A DNA stretch of 64,000 nt from Blasia pusilla (taxonomy: Eukaryota; Marchantiophyta; Marchantiopsida; Blasiales). The first letter of the stretch is position 1. Each line of letters opens with the position of its first letter. Under the pieces are notes generated by a model that saw only the letters and a program-made list of their open reading frames with translations, was not told the origin of the DNA and searched no databases. Location: positions 3,968,001 through 4,032,000 of the forward strand of contig CM114272.1 in NCBI GenBank assembly GCA_050084515.1. The letters are read 5' to 3'. The position numbers and the translations under genes were made by a program. Shown in pieces: positions 59,825 through 64,000 of this stretch.

Positions 59825-60214
59825 TCAATCCACTATTTTTGTTTGAGTCTAGAAATGGGGTGAAGAGAAATTTGTAGGCCAACGGTGGAGAGAGCAAAGC
59901 GAATCGCATCAGCTTGGGAGGAAAACATAGAAATCATCGCCACAAAAGATGTTCAAAGTGGCAATGTAATAGAAGGGATGTATTGGGTCAGGAACAACAC
60001 TGTAAATTCAAGTGTCACATGGATGTATGTAAGGCACATCTATTGCTTTCCCACATGTTCCTGTGATGACTTTGTCCAAAGAGAGACAAGTGGAAAAAGA
60101 TATTTCCCTTGTAAGCACATGTTCTATGTGTTGCTTGTAGTTTTAAGAGAGTTGGAGGTAGGAGTAGGAATCCACCAACCAATTCTGTCCTTCAAAAAAA
60201 TGCGAAGTATTTAA
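59825..60214 (+). pseudogene. MULE-like transposase, 3' part with SWIM zinc finger
   Basis: Reading resumes as EEKFVGQRWREQ and, after a one-base shift near 59895, RIASAWEENIEIIATKDVQS, then YVRHIYCFPTCSCDDFVQRE and RYFPCKHMFYVLLVVL. CSC...PCKH is the CxC...CxH pattern of a SWIM zinc finger, which lies C-terminal to the catalytic core in MULE transposases. It matches the strand and order of the 5' part at 53791-55500. The 4.3 kb between them is nested retroelement DNA. Confidence 0.7.
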
Positions 60215-60405
60215 AAAAAACCATTTTGAGGATACAAAATGAGGTCTTAGATTTTACTTTCATTTGCGAGCACCTTCACTTTGAGCTTGAACTCTATTCA
60301 CCCAAGGGAAAATGATAGATTCTTTCCAGACCTTGGATGGAAAAAGTGATTTCTTTCACATTTATGATTCCAATGATTTTTCAATTTTTAAATTTTTGTG
60401 CAAGT

Positions 60406-60435
60406 TGCAACCCGTCGGATTGAGACGGGTTGCCA
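60406..60435. repeat. Isolated 29-nt palindrome copy
   Basis: GCAACCCGTCGG, a short centre, then a near-reverse complement ending GACGGGTTGCC. It is the only clear copy right of 53.5 kb and lies about 190 bp after the MULE frame. Confidence 0.8.
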
Positions 60436-63020
60436 AAATGTGGAAGAGGAAAAAAAAGTATGTGGGAGTACCCAAGCACTTAGTGCAAAAAAATTCACAC
60501 AAAAATTTCCTCTCTTCAACCCAACTAAAACTCTCTTCAAATCAGAAGAAACTCTCTTTAAAAACAATATCTTTTTGAATTGAAAATAATTTTCCGATCT
60601 CCTCTCTTCCTCTCATTTCTCTCTATTTTCTCTCTATTGTGTCCTTATGGTGGCCACTTGGCACCTCAATTAATTAGTAATAGCTCCAACCCGTGCTATG
60701 CGTTCTAGTCTCTTTTTAACTTAACTCCTTTTCTATTATTTTCTTAAAGGTTGAAGAAACTCTTCATTTAGCATAGAATTTTATCGGACGGCTTTGAAAA
60801 GGAACTAGTCGAGCATGGCATAGTCGACGCGGCCGGTTGATGTAAACAATCTAACTTAAAATAAAGTTTAGATATATATAATTAATAATTAATATATGTA
60901 ATTAATTTGGAAATCTACTTTTAGATCCGTATGAAGAGGCCGATGTGTATGTAATACTAAAGAGCGTACCATGCGTGTGATGTGTTCCGGTGCAAGAGAC
61001 TGAGAAGCGTTTTGAGGCGGTATCTGAACTATGGTAGAAGTTAATATCACTCTAAATTTACCACATATAGGGTATACATAGAAATTGATACCCTTAAAAT
61101 TATATAAAAAAGAGCCTTCCACAAGAAACATATTAAAATGAGAATCATGATTCTACGCTGACCTTATCATAGCTCTATTTTTATCCTTTAATTAGTGTCT
61201 TGAGACGGGATGGACAACGGATCAAGTCTGTAGACCAAAGAGATGCCTAAAGTGAGGAGTGAACATACATGGCGTCAAAAAACTCAGCTCACGAAAATCG
61301 GTCTAAACATCATATGGTCAGGTACCCGGTCTTCGCAACACAGAAACAGCAGAACGGATCCTGTCTGAGACTACAACATGTGCGCGATTGAGAAGAGTCG
61401 CCATGTAGCAAAGTAAGGTACCAGCGGAAAACCCAGTTCTCTGCAACATGGCACTATCAGAGAGGATTCGGTCTAAGACTACAGCGACAACATATCAGTA
61501 ACTGAGGGGAATTTCCATGTTGCGAAGGTTCATACCCTGGAGCATTCATTGCTCAAGACAGAATCCATCGAGTGCCGATATACCAAGCCGTGCAGTTTTC
61601 GTGGCAGCTAAAAGTCGATAACACCGTAGAGCTTCGAGCGCGTTCCCAGCCCCTAGAAATGACTCACGATTATGGATCCAATCCAACATCGTTTACAGGA
61701 TCATCTGAACATTTGACTGGAAGTAGCCTGACATGCCATCCTCCAATGCGATCCTCATTTTCAACCAAAACCCTCCAGATGAGACGTGCATACCCACAAC
61801 TTGTCCAACTTTTATCATGACAATCACTCCACAACATTCAAATGTCTTTACTTGTACTGGTCAGCAGAAAGGACCGTCAAGAATTAAATACACAAGAGCT
61901 ATCCCGTTCAATAACAAGAAATCTAGATAGCACTCGAGATCAATATCTGATCTTGCCGTGGCAAACATGAATCTTTTTTACTTGGAAATAATGGCTGAAT
62001 CTATCGAAAGAGAGAAACCTAACATTTGAGTGAGCAATTCCTCAACTATAATTTACATCAAGAGTGTCTATGCTACCGCTAAGTCCACAAGAATTTATGG
62101 TCACGCTCCCGATTCAAGACTTTCAGAAACTATGGTATCCTGAACATATCTACATGTTCAGGAACATATCTACATGAACTATTTGAAAGTAAAGTTCCCC
62201 AATCCTGATGACTTTCAACTTGGATAGTTACGACCAAGTTCCGCTCCTGCTACGTAACGGAACGATATGAAGGAATTATCTCAGGTAAGGATCAAAACTG
62301 GTCACAAATCTCAATAGGTTCGAATAACCCGTTTCACAGGAAACACTAAGAACACTAATTAGGGCCATACCTCCCCGTTTGTTCACGTATTCTGTGTTTC
62401 TAGCTGAGCTTTACGCTGATTATAATGGACACTTTATTTATCCAAACTAGAAATTGCTACCTACCACGAGTAAATCCGCGTCGGGAAGCTTTACGATCTC
62501 GATCTACAATAGTACAAAACTTGAAGTATGGAAAAGATTTAGAATCCCGCAATCAACTTAGCTCTCTGCATGATACACTGGACGGCTGGATCTATCCTAC
62601 ATCTACCAGGCTTCCTCTGCTTATATAAGAGACCGCTCAGTACGTCAAGAATCTAGAATGGTAATGAATTGAACACATGACTGTAGACCGGCCCATATCA
62701 TGAACTGGAAGAAGAAATCGACGAGTCGAACCATGTAACCCTGTTGGTAATCGCTTGTGGGTACATAGCAGTCTAGTATTACTTATTAGAGAGACCGTGA
62801 AAGTGAATTACTACTGTATATCTTTGTGTAACGATAAGGATCCTACCCAAACTGAGCATTTGTTGCAATTTTAGCTGTCAATTAAATTAGACCACATGTA
62901 CTAATCTACAATCTTGGGACAGCTTTCTCCTGTGCATAAGGACCCATGAATTTGACTCTACTGGTCCTCGAATTGCAAGAGTGTAAGTTCTATAGTATCC
63001 GAGTAGAGAGCCTTCGATTC
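60436..63020. other. Intergenic, no gene assigned
   Basis: No recognised protein. 60860-60910 is AT-only. Plus-strand ORFs at 61572-61820 and 62425-62628 are short and lack features. CATATCTACATGTTCAGGAA repeats in tandem at about 62145-62180. Confidence 0.4.
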
Positions 63021-63361
63021 GAGTTTAAAGAACTACTTTCCAGTATTCTCCACCGTCCTCTTCTCTCGGCACTGGAGGAAGCTCAGTATCCATCGCCACA
63101 TTTCCCATGTCAGCAGAATTCCTGCTCCGATTTCTATAGATCGAAAAGGATCGTAACCACCGGAACCCTTTGCGCGTATCGGAGGTCGAGGGTGAAATTG
63201 AGGAAGTCTCGGTTCTCAGCGTGGCGATGCGCACGGCACGAGGTTTAGAATCGTGCCCCTGTTGGAATTTCAAGCCGTATAGCACCGAAATGGTGGCTGT
63301 TGGTACCTGTGCCATGCCACAGGAACCCGCTTAACAACGACCAACGGCACACAGAAGCAGC

Positions 63362-63833
63362 TCAAGTGCAGCGGATACTACCATCTGACGAGCGTAAGGC
63401 AGCGGTTACCGTATAAACTGACGACTTCGAGGGGACGGCTTCTGTGTTTGAAGTTAATCTTGTGGAGGTATTCAATTCTCCTTCTGGAACAAAATGTACT
63501 GACGATCCTGGAATGCGGGACCCGTCATCATTGGCGTACTCCTCGCTGCTAACGCTGGTGACTGATCTGGAAGAAGCAGAAGAGTATAGCATGAAAGGAT
63601 TCCGATTGCTACCACTGTTGCTTTCAGCGCTTCCAGAGCCTATCGATGCGATACTTGTTGATGAGCTTCTTGGAACTGATAACTCGTCAGAAAAATGGTC
63701 GTCAAAATGTCTTGAGAAGTAGAAACCCTGAAATTGCATCGGTTTGAGCTCACGTACTTTCCCACCCCCGTAAGTAATAACCACTCCGCACTGGAGTTCC
63801 TTACCGAGAAGAGCTTCACAATCTTGGAACGAC
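63362..63833 (-). CDS. Candidate host exon, Ser-rich protein of unknown function
   Basis: The minus strand is open for over 150 codons. It follows a pyrimidine-rich acceptor (TTTGTTCTTGAAG at 63834) and begins FQDCEALLGKELQCGVVITY, then KVRELKPMQFQGFYFSRHFD and a long Ser/Thr-rich tail (SSASSRSVTSVSSEEYAND). A further protein-like minus-strand stretch at 63025-63315 includes SADMGNVAMDTELPPVPREE and may be a downstream exon. No frameshift is seen. I do not recognise the protein; the Ser-rich tail suggests a disordered, possibly phosphorylated region. The opposite strand (63444-63722) is also open, so strand choice rests on length, the acceptor and composition. Confidence 0.4.
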
Positions 63834-64000
63834 CTTCAAGAACAAAGAATGGCAGAAGAGGATCTTGTTATTGAAAAATCGAGCCAAGCGCTGTACTTAG
63901 TCTCTGATAGATCTGTAACTTTTTATTTTGGCTCAATTTGGACATAGAAGAAACTGTAGCATGAAATCGAAACTGCAAACAAGAATCAACAAGTAGCGAA

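Overview
This is a transposon-dominated stretch of nuclear DNA, almost certainly from a land plant. The basis is a degenerate TTTAGGG (plant-type telomere) array, a CACTA/TNP2 transposase with plant DUF4218 and DUF4216 domains, Ty1/copia and Ty3/gypsy remnants, a MULE-like protein with a SWIM finger, and ordinary GT-AG introns. A DUF3455 gene and a zinc-finger/RLE-type reverse transcriptase of non-flowering-plant flavour make me favour a seedless plant (moss, liverwort or lycophyte). That placement is inference and low confidence.

Layout. 1-5 kb: an unrecognised decayed minus-strand gene, AT-rich spacer and the telomere-like array. 5.5-9.9 kb: a minus-strand DUF7869 (RNase H-like, transposase-like) gene with one intact intron; a 474-bp solo LTR with a 4-bp target duplication interrupts it. 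9.9-18.5 kb: three satellite-like domains. The first is a 525-bp tandem repeat studded with GGATCTTAAGATCC palindromes, the second a 130-155-bp satellite carrying GGAACTATAGTTCC palindromes, and the third a 350-bp tandem array with a 599-bp solo LTR inside. 18.5-22.7 kb: spacer, a long (CT)n tract and a spaced direct repeat. 22.7-26.4 kb: a CACTA transposase pseudogene. 26.4-36.9 kb: nested retroelements (gag-protease copy A and its GC-rich leader, RLE-type LINE copy A, an 862-bp LTR, Ty3 RT/RNase H, copia protease). 36.9-45.6 kb: the most host-like part. It holds a two-exon DUF3455 gene with a predicted signal peptide and a MITE in its intron, then an 0.88-kb segment bounded by perfect 41-bp inverted repeats. 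45.6-53.5 kb: gag copy B, a truncated LTR, and a decayed minus-strand gene whose 1.08-kb intron is largely made of a 29-nt palindrome family and contains a 415-bp foldback. 53.8-60.2 kb: a MULE-like transposase split by nested gag copy C, LINE copy B and an LTR. 60.2-64 kb: mostly unassigned, with one candidate host exon at the right edge.

How the parts relate. Only the DUF3455 gene, and possibly the exon near 63.4 kb, look like functional host genes. The rest are mobile elements in several insertion layers. Nearly all internal stop codons I could read in the decayed genes fit C-to-T change on the coding strand (CGA to TGA, CAA to TAA, CAG to TAG), as expected for silenced, cytosine-methylated DNA. 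The most unusual signal is a family of short interspersed perfect or near-perfect palindromes. At least two unrelated sequence classes occur, and the 29-nt class sits inside a phase-consistent intron.
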